Source of the DNA: Corynebacterium sp.
GTDB taxonomy: Bacteria > Actinomycetota > Actinomycetes > Mycobacteriales > Mycobacteriaceae
Reading direction: 5' to 3'
NCBI RefSeq assembly: GCF_022712275.1
Contig: NZ_JALAGU010000032.1
Span: 34,973 to 98,972, forward strand
Length of the DNA: 64,000 nt
Positions 15,423-24,502 of the stretch are shown in pieces (within the stretch, counting starts at the first letter, position 1; the number at the start of each line of letters is the position of its first letter). The translations under genes and the position numbers were made by a program. The notes under the pieces are model-generated. The model saw only the letters and a list, made by a program, of their open reading frames with translations, was not told the DNA's origin and made no database searches.

Positions 15423-17627
15423 ATGACACAGCAGACGGAGCGCATCACCGCCGGTGGCCTCGAGGTCGCCAAGACCCTCTACGATTTCGTCAACGGCGAG
15501 GTTCTGCCGGGCACCGGGGTGGACCAGGAGAAGTTCTGGGAGGGCTTCGGCGCCATCGTCGCCAAGCACACCCCGCGCAACCGTGAGCTGCTCGCCAAGC
15601 GGGATGATCTGCAGGCGAAGCTGGACGAGTGGTACACGCAGAACCCGGGCACGCAGGACGCCGAGAAGTACACCTCCTTCCTCAAGGAGATCGGCTACCT
15701 CGTCGACCAGCCCGAGGACTTCGAGATCCGCACCGAGAACGTGGACGCCGAGTTCGCCACCACCGCCGGCCCGCAGCTGGTCGTGCCGATCCTCAACGCC
15801 CGCTTCGCGATCAACGCCGCGAACGCCCGCTGGGGTTCCCTCTACGACGCCCTCTACGGCACCGACGTCATCCCCGAGGAGAACGGCGCCGAGAAGGGCA
15901 AGGGCTACAACAAGGTCCGCGGTGACAAGGTCATCGCCTGGGGCCGTGACTTCCTCGACGAGGCCGTGCCGCTGGAGTCCGGCTCCCACGCCGACGTCGA
16001 CAGGTACGACATCACCTCCGGTCAGCTCGCCGCCGTCATCGACGGAAACGAGGTCCACCTTCAGCAGCCCGAGGTCTTCGTCGGCTACGCCGGTGAGAAG
16101 GACGCCCCGACCGACATCGTGCTGAAGCACAACGGTCTGCACATCGACATCCAGATCGACCCCGATTCCCCGATCGGCAGCACCGACAAGGCCGGCGTCA
16201 AGGACATCGTCCTCGAGGCCGCCGTCACCGCCATCATGGACTTCGAGGATTCCATCGCCGCGGTGGACGCCACCGACAAGGTCCTCGGCTACCACAACTG
16301 GCTCGGCCTGAACCAGGGAACGCTGGCCGAAGAGGTCTCCAAGGGCGGCAAGACCTTCACCCGTGAGCAGAACGACGACCGCTACTTCACCGCGCGCGAC
16401 GGCTCCGAGCTCCGCCTGCACGGTCGATCCACCATGCTGTGCCGCAACGTCGGCCACCTGATGACCAACCCCGCCATCCTCGACGCCGAGGGCAACGAGG
16501 TCTTCGAGGGCATCATGGACGCCGTCATCACCTCCGCCTGCGCCATCCCCGGCACGGACCTGGACAACCCCCGCCGCAACTCCCGCGAGGGCTCGATCTA
16601 CATCGTCAAGCCCAAGCAGCACGGTCCGGAGGAGTCCGCCTTCACCAACGACCTGCTCGCCGATGTCGAGGACCTCCTCAACCTCCCGCGCTTCACCCTC
16701 AAGGTCGGCCTCATGGACGAGGAGCGTCGCACCTCCGTCAACCTGGACGCCTGCATCGAGGCCATCGCCGACCGCGTGGCCTTCATCAACACCGGCTTCA
16801 TGGACCGCACCGGCGACGAGATCCACACCTCGCTGCTGGCCGGCCCGATGTTCCGTAAGCCGAAGCTGAAGGCCTCCCTGTTCATGGAGTCCTACGAGAA
16901 CAACAACGTCGACGCCGGCCTGGCCCACGGTCTCTCCGGCAAGGCCCAGATCGGTAAGGGCATGTGGGCCAAGACCGACCTGCTCGCCGAGATGGTCGAG
17001 CAGAAGATCGGCCAGCCGCGCCAGGGTGCGTCCACCGCATGGGTCCCGTCCCCGACCGGCGCGACCCTGCACGCCACCCACTACCACGTGGTCGACGTCT
17101 ACGCCGTCCAGGAGAAGCTGATCACCGACGGTCGCCGCGACTCCATCCCGGGCATCCTCACCGTCCCGGTCGCCGCCGCGAAGGTCGGCGAGGGCGACGC
17201 CACCTGGACCGCCGAGGAGATCCAGGAGGAGCTGGACGACAACTGCCAGTCCATCCTGGGCTACGTGGTCCGCTGGGTCGAGCAGGGTGTCGGTTGCTCC
17301 AAGGTGCCGGACATCCACGACATCGACCTCATGGAGGACCGCGCCACCTGCCGCATCAATTCCCAGCTGCTCGCCAACTGGCTCAAGCACGGTGTGGTCA
17401 CCGAGGAGCAGGTCATCGAGGCCCTCCAGCGCATGGCCGCCGTGGTCGACCGTCAGAACGCCGGTGACGCCGCCTACCGCGACATGGCCCCGGACTTCGA
17501 GAACTCGGTCGCCTGGAAGGCCGCCCGTGACCTCGTCCTGCTCGGCACCACCCAGCCCTCCGGCTACACCGAGCCGATCCTCCACGCCCGCCGCCTGGAG
17601 TTCAAGGAGCTGCACGGTATCGCCTAA
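15423..17627 (+). CDS. glcB: Malate synthase G
   Basis: A 734-aa monomeric G-type malate synthase (called aceB in C. glutamicum) condensing glyoxylate and acetyl-CoA to malate. Recognisable segments include ARWGSLYDALYGTDVIPE, the active-site MDFEDSIAAVDA near residue 276, GRSTMLCRNVGHLMTN, and the late WVPSPTGATLHATHYH. Length is normal for the G isoform. The ATG at 15423 has GAAGGAGTTTCC just upstream; an in-frame GTG/ATG further upstream is not needed. It is the partner of aceA across the divergent region and is followed by a terminator at 17697. Confidence 0.96.
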   Translation: MTQQTERITAGGLEVAKTLYDFVNGEVLPGTGVDQEKFWEGFGAIVAKHTPRNRELLAKRDDLQAKLDEWYTQNPGTQDAEKYTSFLKEIGYLVDQPEDFEIRTENVDAEFATTAGPQLVVPILNARFAINAANARWGSLYDALYGTDVIPEENGAEKGKGYNKVRGDKVIAWGRDFLDEAVPLESGSHADVDRYDITSGQLAAVIDGNEVHLQQPEVFVGYAGEKDAPTDIVLKHNGLHIDIQIDPDSPIGSTDKAGVKDIVLEAAVTAIMDFEDSIAAVDATDKVLGYHNWLGLNQGTLAEEVSKGGKTFTREQNDDRYFTARDGSELRLHGRSTMLCRNVGHLMTNPAILDAEGNEVFEGIMDAVITSACAIPGTDLDNPRRNSREGSIYIVKPKQHGPEESAFTNDLLADVEDLLNLPRFTLKVGLMDEERRTSVNLDACIEAIADRVAFINTGFMDRTGDEIHTSLLAGPMFRKPKLKASLFMESYENNNVDAGLAHGLSGKAQIGKGMWAKTDLLAEMVEQKIGQPRQGASTAWVPSPTGATLHATHYHVVDVYAVQEKLITDGRRDSIPGILTVPVAAAKVGEGDATWTAEEIQEELDDNCQSILGYVVRWVEQGVGCSKVPDIHDIDLMEDRATCRINSQLLANWLKHGVVTEEQVIEALQRMAAVVDRQNAGDAAYRDMAPDFENSVAWKAARDLVLLGTTQPSGYTEPILHARRLEFKELHGIA

Positions 17628-17696
17628 AGCGATCCCCTGACACCGTCAGGCACCACCACGCACCACCACGCACCACCTTCACCACGCGCCTCCGTG

Positions 17697-17723
17697 ACGG
17701 CCTGCCCTCCCCGGGCAGGCCGT
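17697..17723 (+). terminator. Terminator of malate synthase gene
   Basis: ACGGCCTGCCC (17697-17707) pairs perfectly with GGGCAGGCCGT (17713-17723), a pentanucleotide loop, followed by TT. Upstream at about 17650-17680 the decamer CACCACCACG is tandemly repeated. Confidence 0.88.
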
Positions 17724-17898
17724 TTCCGGTGTTCCGGGGCCTTGTCCCGGGCCCACCGTCATGAGTCCTGCACCACCGTCATGAGAGAATCCCACCGCAG
17801 TTCAGCATCCTGAAGCGGGATCTTCCCGTGCCGCCCGGGCGGTTCCCATGACGCCGCTACGCCGCGCGCGGCGTCCGCAGGCAACCTACGATGGTGGA

Positions 17899-18714
17899 AT
17901 GACAGCAGACCTGCCTGACAACCTGCCTGACAACCTGCCTGACCTAGCCGTCTTCGACGCCGTGCTCTTCGACCTTGACGGTGTCATCACCCCGACCGCC
18001 GACCTCCACCGCCAGGCCTGGTCCGTGGTGTTCACCAGGTACTTCGTCGAGCGCGGTGTCGCCCCGTACACCGAGCGGGACTACTTCGACCACATCGACG
18101 GCCGGCCGCGCAGTGAGGGAGTGGCCGCGGTGCTGGCGTCCCGCGGGATCACGCTGCCCGCCGACCGCTCCGATCCGGAGTGGGAAGGGGACAAGGGCGA
18201 GGACGCCCCCACCGACGAGACAGTCCTCGGTCTCGGCCTGCTGAAGAACAACGACTTCCTCGCTCTGCTCGACCGGGGTATCTCGGCCTACCCCGGATCC
18301 GTCGCCCTGCTCGACGCTCTCACCGCCCCGGGGACCACCACGCGTGTCGCCGTGGTGAGCTCGTCGAAGAACGCCCGCCCGGTCCTCACCGCCGCCGGAC
18401 TCATCGACCGTTTCGAGGTCATCGTCGACGGCAATGTCGCCGCCGCCGAAGGGCTGCCCGGCAAGCCCGCCCCGGACACCTACAGCTACGGCGCGGAACT
18501 CCTCGGCGTGCCGTCGACCGGAGCCGTTGTCGTGGAGGACGCCACCTCCGGTGTCGCCGCGGGTGCCGCCGGTGACTTCGGACTCGTCCTGGGCGTCGAT
18601 CGCGGGGCCGGTGCACAGGCGCTGAAGGACGCCGGGGCGGACGTCGTCGTCGCCGACCTTGCCGTCCTCGTCGACCAGCTCGGCACCTCCGACGGCTCCT
18701 CTGCCGTACGCTGA
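17899..18714 (+). CDS. pgmB: Beta-phosphoglucomutase, HAD superfamily
   Basis: A 271-aa HAD phosphatase-fold protein. Motif I is FDAVLFDLDGVITPTADLH with the nucleophile and acid Asp; motif II is VVSSSKN; the KPAPDTY and VVEDATSGVAAG segments carry motif III Lys and motif IV Asp. It should convert beta-glucose 1-phosphate to glucose 6-phosphate. The adjacent GH65 phosphorylase produces beta-glucose 1-phosphate, a common gene pairing. A TACGAT box lies 6 nt before ATG 17899, so it is probably leaderless. The N-terminus contains a 12-bp tandem duplication (17911-17943) giving LPDNLPDNLPD, probably harmless slippage. Confidence 0.88.
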   Translation: MTADLPDNLPDNLPDLAVFDAVLFDLDGVITPTADLHRQAWSVVFTRYFVERGVAPYTERDYFDHIDGRPRSEGVAAVLASRGITLPADRSDPEWEGDKGEDAPTDETVLGLGLLKNNDFLALLDRGISAYPGSVALLDALTAPGTTTRVAVVSSSKNARPVLTAAGLIDRFEVIVDGNVAAAEGLPGKPAPDTYSYGAELLGVPSTGAVVVEDATSGVAAGAAGDFGLVLGVDRGAGAQALKDAGADVVVADLAVLVDQLGTSDGSSAVR

Positions 18715-18753
18715 ACCACTGATCGATCCTGCATCCGACCGAAGGGACATTCC

Positions 18754-21468
18754 GTGACCGACACCAACGACCGGACCGACCACCTCGAGGAGTTCCTGGC
18801 GCACCGTCGTCGGGTGGCGTCCGTCGTGAACCGCCCTGTCGGTGACGGCGGCGGGCCGGCGGAACCCGCCGACTACTTCCCGCCGGGGTACCGCACCGAC
18901 GTGCACCTCGACGACGTGGACCCGCTGGAACTGGTCGACCGGAGCAATCACCCGGTCGATGAGTGGGGCTGGCATGAGCGTCGTCCCGGCCGTACGGACG
19001 CCGAACTCGGTCTGTCGGAGACCATCTTCGCCCTCTCCAACGGCTACATGGGACTGCGCGGCAACCCGCCGGAGGGTCGCGACTCCCACGAACACGGCAC
19101 CTTCATCAACGGTGTCCACGAGACGTGGAACATCGAGCATGCCGAGGACGCCTACGGTTTCGCCCGCGAGGGCCAGACCATCGTCCAGGTGCCGGACGCC
19201 AAGCCGATCCGCCTGTACATCGACGATGAGCCGCTGCGCCTCGGTGTCGCCGAGGTCGAGGACTACGGCCGCACCCTCGACTTCCGTGAGGGTGTCGAGC
19301 GCCGCAGTTTCATCTGGCGCACCCAGTCCGGCAAGCGCGTCCGCGTCGTCAGCGAGCGGATGGTCTCCTTCCAGGAGCGTCACCTGGCGCTGATGAGCCT
19401 CGAAGTCGAGCTTCTCGACTCGGACGCCGCGGTCGTCATCTCCTCGCAGATCCTCAACCGGCAGGACGGGGAGGACGAGTTCTCCTCGATCCTCGACACC
19501 TACGCGGCGTCCTCCGGGGCGGCGGACCGGGCAGACGCCCATGCGGCCGACGTCAACGGTGGTGCGGACCCCCGCAAGGCCGAGAAGATCGCCGGCCGGG
19601 TGTTCCAGCCGACCTACCGTGCCAGCTCCGAGGACCAGCGGGTGACGCTGGGGTACCGGGTGACGAACTCCGGGATGACCGTCGCGGTGAGCATGGACCA
19701 TGTCCTCGACGTCACGCAGGCGCGGGGTACCGGCGGATCGGGTGCCCCGGCGTCCTCCGACGCGGTCGGTGGTGTGGAGATGCACACCGAGATGCGCGAC
19801 GACGTCGCACGCGTCATCTACCACGTCGACGGGACCCGCGGTCTGCGTCTGCGCCTGGAGAAGTTCGTCTCGTACCATTCCTCGCGCCACGTGTCCGCCG
19901 AGGAACTGGCCTTCCGGTGTGCCCGCACGATCAACCGTGCCCGTCAGGTCGGCTACCGCACCCTCCAGGCCAACCAGGCCGAATGGCTGGGGAAGTTCTG
20001 GCGCCGGTCCGACGTCCGGATCCCGGGCCACCCTGAGCTGCAGCAGGCGGTGCGGTGGAACCTCTTCCAGCTGATCCAGGCGTCCGCCCGGGCGGAGACC
20101 CAGGGTGTGCCCGCCAAGGGGCTGACCGGATCCGGCTACGGCGGCCACTACTTCTGGGACACCGAGGTCTACGCCCTGCCGTTCCTCACCTACACGAACC
20201 CGCAGTTCTCCCGGAACGCGCTGCGGTTCCGCTACCTCATGCTGCCGCAGGCGAGGGAACGTGCCCGCGAGCTCTCCCATGACGGTGTCCTGTTCCCGTG
20301 GCGGACGATCAACGGGCACGAGTCCAGCGCCTACTACGCGGCCGGCACGGCGCAGTACCACATCGATGCGGACGTCACCTACGCCCTGATGAAGTACGTC
20401 TACGCCACCGGAGACGCCGAGTTCCTGCTGGACGAGGGTGTCTACATCCTCGTCGGCACAGCCCGGTTCTTCATGTCGCTGGGCTTCTTCGACCCGACGG
20501 GGGAGAAGTTCCAGATCCACTCGGTGACCGGGCCCGACGAGTACACGACAGTGGTGAACAACAACCTGTACACAAACGTCATGGCGCAGTACAACCTCCG
20601 GGTGGCCGCCGACGTCGCCCGGCAGATGCGCAGTGAGCGCCCGGAGGCCTTCCAGAACCTCGCCGACCGCACCGGGCTGTCCGAGGACGAGCTGGACCTG
20701 TGGGACCGGGCGGCCGAGGCGATGTACATCCCCTTCGACGAGCGGATGCAGATCCACCCGCAGGACGACCAGTTCCTGAACCGTCAGCTGTGGAACCTCG
20801 ATGACCCGGCGGTGGGGGCGAAGCGCCCGCTGCTGCTGCACTACCACCCGTTGACGATCTACCGGTACCAGGTGCTCAAGCAGGCTGACGTGGTCCTCGC
20901 CCTGTTCCTCCAGGGGCACGACATGCCGACGGAGGTGAAGAAGCGCGACTACGCCTACTACGACCGTCTGACGACGGGCGACTCCTCGCTCTCGGCGGTG
21001 GTGCAGTCCATCATGGCCGCGGAGCTGGGGTTCCGGGGCACGGCGATGAGCTTCTTCCTGCGCGGCCTCTTCCTCGACCTGGAGAATCTCCACGGCAACA
21101 GTGCCGACGGCGCGCACATCGCGTCCTGCGGTGGTGTGTGGAGCGCCCTGGTCTACGGGTTCGGTGGTTTCCGCGATGACTACGGCCGGTTCAGCATCGA
21201 CCCCCGCCTGCCTGAGGACTGGGAGCAGCTGGAGTACAACGTGACACTGCAGGGCTACCAGATCCGGGTTTCCGTGGAGAAGGCCGCCGTGGAACTCCAG
21301 ATCGTCGACGGTGGCCAGGGGCTCGTCGGTCCGGTGACCGTGCTGGGGCAGGACGTGGTGATCGGTTCGGAGCCGGTGCGGGTCGAGGGCACCACCACTC
21401 TGGTGTCCGAGGAGGCCGGACTGTCGGAGTCCGTGCCGGCCGCCGATGTCGTATTCGTTGAAAAATGA
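18754..21468 (+). CDS. Glycoside hydrolase family 65 phosphorylase (maltose/trehalose/kojibiose type)
   Basis: A 904-aa GH65 enzyme: N-terminal beta-sandwich (SNGYMGLRGNPPEG, near residue 95), linker helices, (alpha/alpha)6 barrel with KGLTGSGYGGHYFWDTEVY, and the general acid Glu in VTGPDEYTTVVNNNLYTN near residue 596. The phosphate-binding KQADVV segment follows (near residue 708). It phosphorolyses an alpha-linked glucose disaccharide to beta-glucose 1-phosphate plus glucose; maltose, trehalose and kojibiose enzymes cannot be told apart by eye. It follows pgmB by 39 bp. There is a low-complexity insert (ADRADAHAADVNGGAD) around residue 260. No sugar transporter is adjacent, so the substrate is likely internal, e.g. 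trehalose or maltose. Confidence 0.9.
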   Translation: MTDTNDRTDHLEEFLAHRRRVASVVNRPVGDGGGPAEPADYFPPGYRTDVHLDDVDPLELVDRSNHPVDEWGWHERRPGRTDAELGLSETIFALSNGYMGLRGNPPEGRDSHEHGTFINGVHETWNIEHAEDAYGFAREGQTIVQVPDAKPIRLYIDDEPLRLGVAEVEDYGRTLDFREGVERRSFIWRTQSGKRVRVVSERMVSFQERHLALMSLEVELLDSDAAVVISSQILNRQDGEDEFSSILDTYAASSGAADRADAHAADVNGGADPRKAEKIAGRVFQPTYRASSEDQRVTLGYRVTNSGMTVAVSMDHVLDVTQARGTGGSGAPASSDAVGGVEMHTEMRDDVARVIYHVDGTRGLRLRLEKFVSYHSSRHVSAEELAFRCARTINRARQVGYRTLQANQAEWLGKFWRRSDVRIPGHPELQQAVRWNLFQLIQASARAETQGVPAKGLTGSGYGGHYFWDTEVYALPFLTYTNPQFSRNALRFRYLMLPQARERARELSHDGVLFPWRTINGHESSAYYAAGTAQYHIDADVTYALMKYVYATGDAEFLLDEGVYILVGTARFFMSLGFFDPTGEKFQIHSVTGPDEYTTVVNNNLYTNVMAQYNLRVAADVARQMRSERPEAFQNLADRTGLSEDELDLWDRAAEAMYIPFDERMQIHPQDDQFLNRQLWNLDDPAVGAKRPLLLHYHPLTIYRYQVLKQADVVLALFLQGHDMPTEVKKRDYAYYDRLTTGDSSLSAVVQSIMAAELGFRGTAMSFFLRGLFLDLENLHGNSADGAHIASCGGVWSALVYGFGGFRDDYGRFSIDPRLPEDWEQLEYNVTLQGYQIRVSVEKAAVELQIVDGGQGLVGPVTVLGQDVVIGSEPVRVEGTTTLVSEEAGLSESVPAADVVFVEK

Positions 21469-21503
21469 TTCTGATATAACGATATCGACCGGAATAACCG
21501 CCC

Positions 21504-21531
21504 GTTCTGACGTGCCGTGGCGTGTCAGGAC
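21504..21531 (+). terminator. Possible terminator after the GH65 gene
   Basis: GTTCTGAC (21504-21511) pairs with GTCAGGAC (21524-21531) with one G-U pair, enclosing a GCC-GT-GGC inner stem. It lies 36 nt after the stop. The surrounding 21470-21600 stretch is clearly more AT-rich than the rest of the window and holds the sdh promoter side; CCCGTT/AACGGG (21585-21601) is another small inverted repeat. Confidence 0.5.
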
Positions 21532-21614
21532 AGGCGAACCTCACTTATAAAAGGCTCAAATTCTGCGTTTGACCTGCATAACGACCCGTTCACATAACGG
21601 GCGTACTGGAGGGC

Positions 21615-21630
21615 TGTGATCTTTTTCACG
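21615..21630. promoter_or_regulatory. GlxR/CRP-like operator of sdhCAB
   Basis: TGTGA-TCTTTT-TCACG matches the GlxR consensus TGTGA-N6-TCACA at 9 of 10 defined bases. It lies 82 bp upstream of the sdhC start, followed by a G run (GGGGGT, 21635-21640) of the kind bound by RamA and a putative -10 TACAGT (21670-21675). GlxR control of sdhCAB is known in C. glutamicum. Confidence 0.75.
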
Positions 21631-21696
21631 GAGCGGGGGTCCAGTTAGTGTTTGCCACTCTGGCAGTCGTACAGTGTCACTGACACTGGAGGTGCC

Positions 21697-22440
21697 ATGA
21701 CTGTTAAATACGACGATCCCGTCGCACTGGAGCACGGGAAGCTGAACATCAAACCGCTCCGGGAAAAGCCTGATTTCCCGACCTGGGCGATGAAGCTGAC
21801 GATGGCCGTGACTGGCCTCATTTTCGTCCTCTTCGTCCTCTTCCACATGGTGGGAAACCTGAAGGTTTACACCGGTGAAGAACACTTCGACGAGTACGCG
21901 CACTTCCTGCGCCGCATGGGTGAGCCGGTCTTCCCCCATGAGACGGTGCTGTGGATCCTGCGTGTCGTCCTGATCATCTGCCTCGTGCTGCACGTGTACT
22001 GCGCCTTCGTCCTTAAGGCCCGGTCCAAACAGTCCCGTGGCTCCGAGAAGCGCTTCGGCAAGGTGAAGAACTTCAACACCTTCACCGCCAGCTCCATGCT
22101 GGGTACCGGTTCTGTGCTGCTGCTCTTCATCATCTTCCACATCCTCGACCTGACCATCGGCACTGAGCCGGTGGCCAGCGACAAGTTCGAGAGTGGTTCC
22201 GCCTACGCCAACCTGGTCGCGTCCTTCGACCGCCCGGTCGTCGCCGTCTTCTACATCCTCTGCATGGTCGTGCTCTTCCTGCACGCCTCGCACGGTATCT
22301 GGACGGCTTCCTCCGACCTCGGCATCACCGGCCACCGGACCCGCCAGGTCATGCTGTGGATCGCGTACCTGCTCCCGGCGATCGTCATGATCGGCAACAT
22401 CTCGATCCCGGTGGCCGTCCTGTGCGGTTTCGGTAGCTAG
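21697..22440 (+). CDS. sdhC: Succinate dehydrogenase cytochrome b subunit
   Basis: A 247-aa B-type (diheme, single-polypeptide) membrane anchor of succinate:menaquinone oxidoreductase. Five predicted membrane helices are seen, with His residues suitable as heme ligands in VLFHMVGNL, VLHVYCAF, FHILDL and LHASHGIW. There is no separate sdhD, as expected for this type. The ATG at 21697 follows CTGGAGG. It is the first gene of sdhCAB. Confidence 0.95.
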   Translation: MTVKYDDPVALEHGKLNIKPLREKPDFPTWAMKLTMAVTGLIFVLFVLFHMVGNLKVYTGEEHFDEYAHFLRRMGEPVFPHETVLWILRVVLIICLVLHVYCAFVLKARSKQSRGSEKRFGKVKNFNTFTASSMLGTGSVLLLFIIFHILDLTIGTEPVASDKFESGSAYANLVASFDRPVVAVFYILCMVVLFLHASHGIWTASSDLGITGHRTRQVMLWIAYLLPAIVMIGNISIPVAVLCGFGS

Positions 22441-22468
22441 CGGATCTGGAAAAGGAGAAGAGACAACA

Positions 22469-24502
22469 ATGGGAACAAGCAAGCCCCACCCGCACAACCA
22501 GACCGCGGACTTCAACTACGACGAGGCCCTGGCCGCATTTCAGGCCCCCGAGTCCAAGGTCGACGGGGTGTCCGTCGGCAAGGTCATCGGTGACAACGCT
22601 CCGCACGAGGTCGGACAGCAGCAGCAGTGGCAGTTCGACAAGGAGCACTTCAAGCTGGTCTCCCCGCTGAACCGTGCGAAGTTCAAGGTCCTCATCGTCG
22701 GCACCGGCCTCGCCGGTGGCGCCGCCGCAGCCGCCCTCGGTGAGCTCGGTTACGACGTGAAGGTCTTCACCTACCACGACAGTCCCCGCCGCGCGCACTC
22801 CATCGCCGCGCAGGGTGGCGTCAACTCCTCGCGCGCCAAGCGCCTGGACAACGACTCGACCTACAACCACACCAAGGACACCGTCAAGGGTGGTGACTAC
22901 CGGTGCCGGGAGAACGACTGCTGGCGTCTCGCCATGGAGTCCGGTCGCGTCATCGACCACATGAACGCCATCGGTGCCCCGTTCTCCCGTGAGTACGGCG
23001 GAACCCTGGCCAACCGTTCCTTCGGTGGCGTGCAGGTGTCCCGCACCTTCTACACCCGTGGTCAGACCGGCCAGCAGCTGCAGCTGGCCACCACCTCTGC
23101 TCTGTACCGCCAGATCGGTGCCGGCAACGTGGAGATCTTCACCCACTCCGACGTCCAGGACGTCATCGTGGAGGACGGCGTCTGCAAGGGCATCGTCACC
23201 CGTAACATCATCACCGGTGAACTCAGCATCCACACCGGTCATGTCACCGTGTTCGCCACCGGCGGTTACGGCAACGTCTACCACATGTCCACGCTGGCCA
23301 AGAATTCCAACGCCAGCGCGATCATGCGTGCCTACGAGCAGGGCGCCTACATGGCGTCCCCGTCCTTTGTGCAGTTCCACCCGACCGGCCTCCCGGTCAA
23401 CTCGGACTGGCAGTCGAAGACCATCCTGATGTCCGAGTCGCTGCGTAACGACGGCCGCATCTGGACCCCGAAGAAGAAGGACGACCAGCGGGACCCGATG
23501 ACGATCCCCGAGGACGAGCGCGACTACTTCCTCGAGCGTCGCTACCCGGCCTTCGGCAACCTCGTTCCGCGTGACATCGCCTCCCGCGCAAACGCGCAGC
23601 AGATCAACGCCGGCTACGGCGTCGGTCCGAAGAAGAACTCGGTCTACCTCGACCTGACCCACGCCATCAAGAACCTCGGCGAGGACGTCATCCGTGAGAG
23701 GTACTCCAACCTCATCCAGATGTACGAAGAGGCCATCGGCGACGACGCGTACAAGACCCCGATGCGTATCGCCCCGACCTGCCACTACACCATGGGCGGT
23801 CTGTGGACCGACTTCCACGAAATGACCTCGATCCCGGGTCTGTTCTGCTCCGGTGAGTCCTCCTGGATGTACCACGGAGCGAACCGACTGGGTGCGAACT
23901 CGCTGCTGTCCTCCTCGGTCGAGGGCTGGTTCACCCTGCCCTTCACCATCCCGAACTACCTGGCCCCGCTGCTGGGTACCGAGGTCCCGGACGAAAACTC
24001 CGAGGCTGCGCAGGCCGCGCTCAAGCGGACCGAGGACCGCCTCAACAGGATCCTCAACATCCGTGGTCCCAACCCGCACGGTGCGGAGTACTACCACCGC
24101 CAGCTCGGTGAGATCCTCTACCGTTGCTGTGGTGTGGCCCGCAACGTCAAGGACATGCAGGAGGGCATCGACGAGATCCGCGCGGTCCGCAAGGACTTCT
24201 GGGAGAACGTCTTCGTCCCCGGCGGCACCGCCGAGATGAACCAGCAGCTCGAGTACGCGATCCGCGTGGCCGACTACCTGGACCTCGGTGAGCTCATGTG
24301 TGTCGACGCCCTGGACCGTGACGAGTCCTGTGGTGCCCACTACCGTGAGGACCACCTTGACGAGGAAGGCGAGGCGAAGCGCGACGACGACAACTGGTGC
24401 TTCGTCTCCGCATGGGAGCCTGCGGGCGAAGAGAAGTTCATCCGGCACTCCGAGCCGCTGTACTTCGACCGCATCCCGCTGATGACAAGGAACTACAAGT
24501 AA
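22469..24502 (+). CDS. sdhA: Succinate dehydrogenase flavoprotein subunit
   Basis: A 677-aa flavoprotein that oxidises succinate to fumarate. It has the FAD dinucleotide motif VLIVGTGLAGGAAAAALGELG near residue 72, the covalent-FAD region HSIAAQGGVNSSRAK, the active-site QFHPTGLPV segment, and the C-terminal capping region with CHYTMGGLWTDFHEMTSIPG. The size and the roughly 70-aa N-terminal extension match the Bacillus/Wolinella-like SdhA of corynebacteria. The ATG at 22469 follows AAAGGAGAAGAG. The stop TAA overlaps the sdhB ATG by one base. Confidence 0.96.
   Translation: MGTSKPHPHNQTADFNYDEALAAFQAPESKVDGVSVGKVIGDNAPHEVGQQQQWQFDKEHFKLVSPLNRAKFKVLIVGTGLAGGAAAAALGELGYDVKVFTYHDSPRRAHSIAAQGGVNSSRAKRLDNDSTYNHTKDTVKGGDYRCRENDCWRLAMESGRVIDHMNAIGAPFSREYGGTLANRSFGGVQVSRTFYTRGQTGQQLQLATTSALYRQIGAGNVEIFTHSDVQDVIVEDGVCKGIVTRNIITGELSIHTGHVTVFATGGYGNVYHMSTLAKNSNASAIMRAYEQGAYMASPSFVQFHPTGLPVNSDWQSKTILMSESLRNDGRIWTPKKKDDQRDPMTIPEDERDYFLERRYPAFGNLVPRDIASRANAQQINAGYGVGPKKNSVYLDLTHAIKNLGEDVIRERYSNLIQMYEEAIGDDAYKTPMRIAPTCHYTMGGLWTDFHEMTSIPGLFCSGESSWMYHGANRLGANSLLSSSVEGWFTLPFTIPNYLAPLLGTEVPDENSEAAQAALKRTEDRLNRILNIRGPNPHGAEYYHRQLGEILYRCCGVARNVKDMQEGIDEIRAVRKDFWENVFVPGGTAEMNQQLEYAIRVADYLDLGELMCVDALDRDESCGAHYREDHLDEEGEAKRDDDNWCFVSAWEPAGEEKFIRHSEPLYFDRIPLMTRNYK

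Noticed and set aside
17944..21117. 1057-codon open frame on the reverse strand, and similar long frames opposite other genes (15366-17615, 22385-24448, 52974-54941, 47138-48955, 13501-15009, 10326-11831)
   Set aside because: They lie opposite recognised genes, have no family motifs, no ribosome binding sites and biased composition (Val/Asp/Gly/Arg-rich). This is the usual shadow effect of high-GC third positions.
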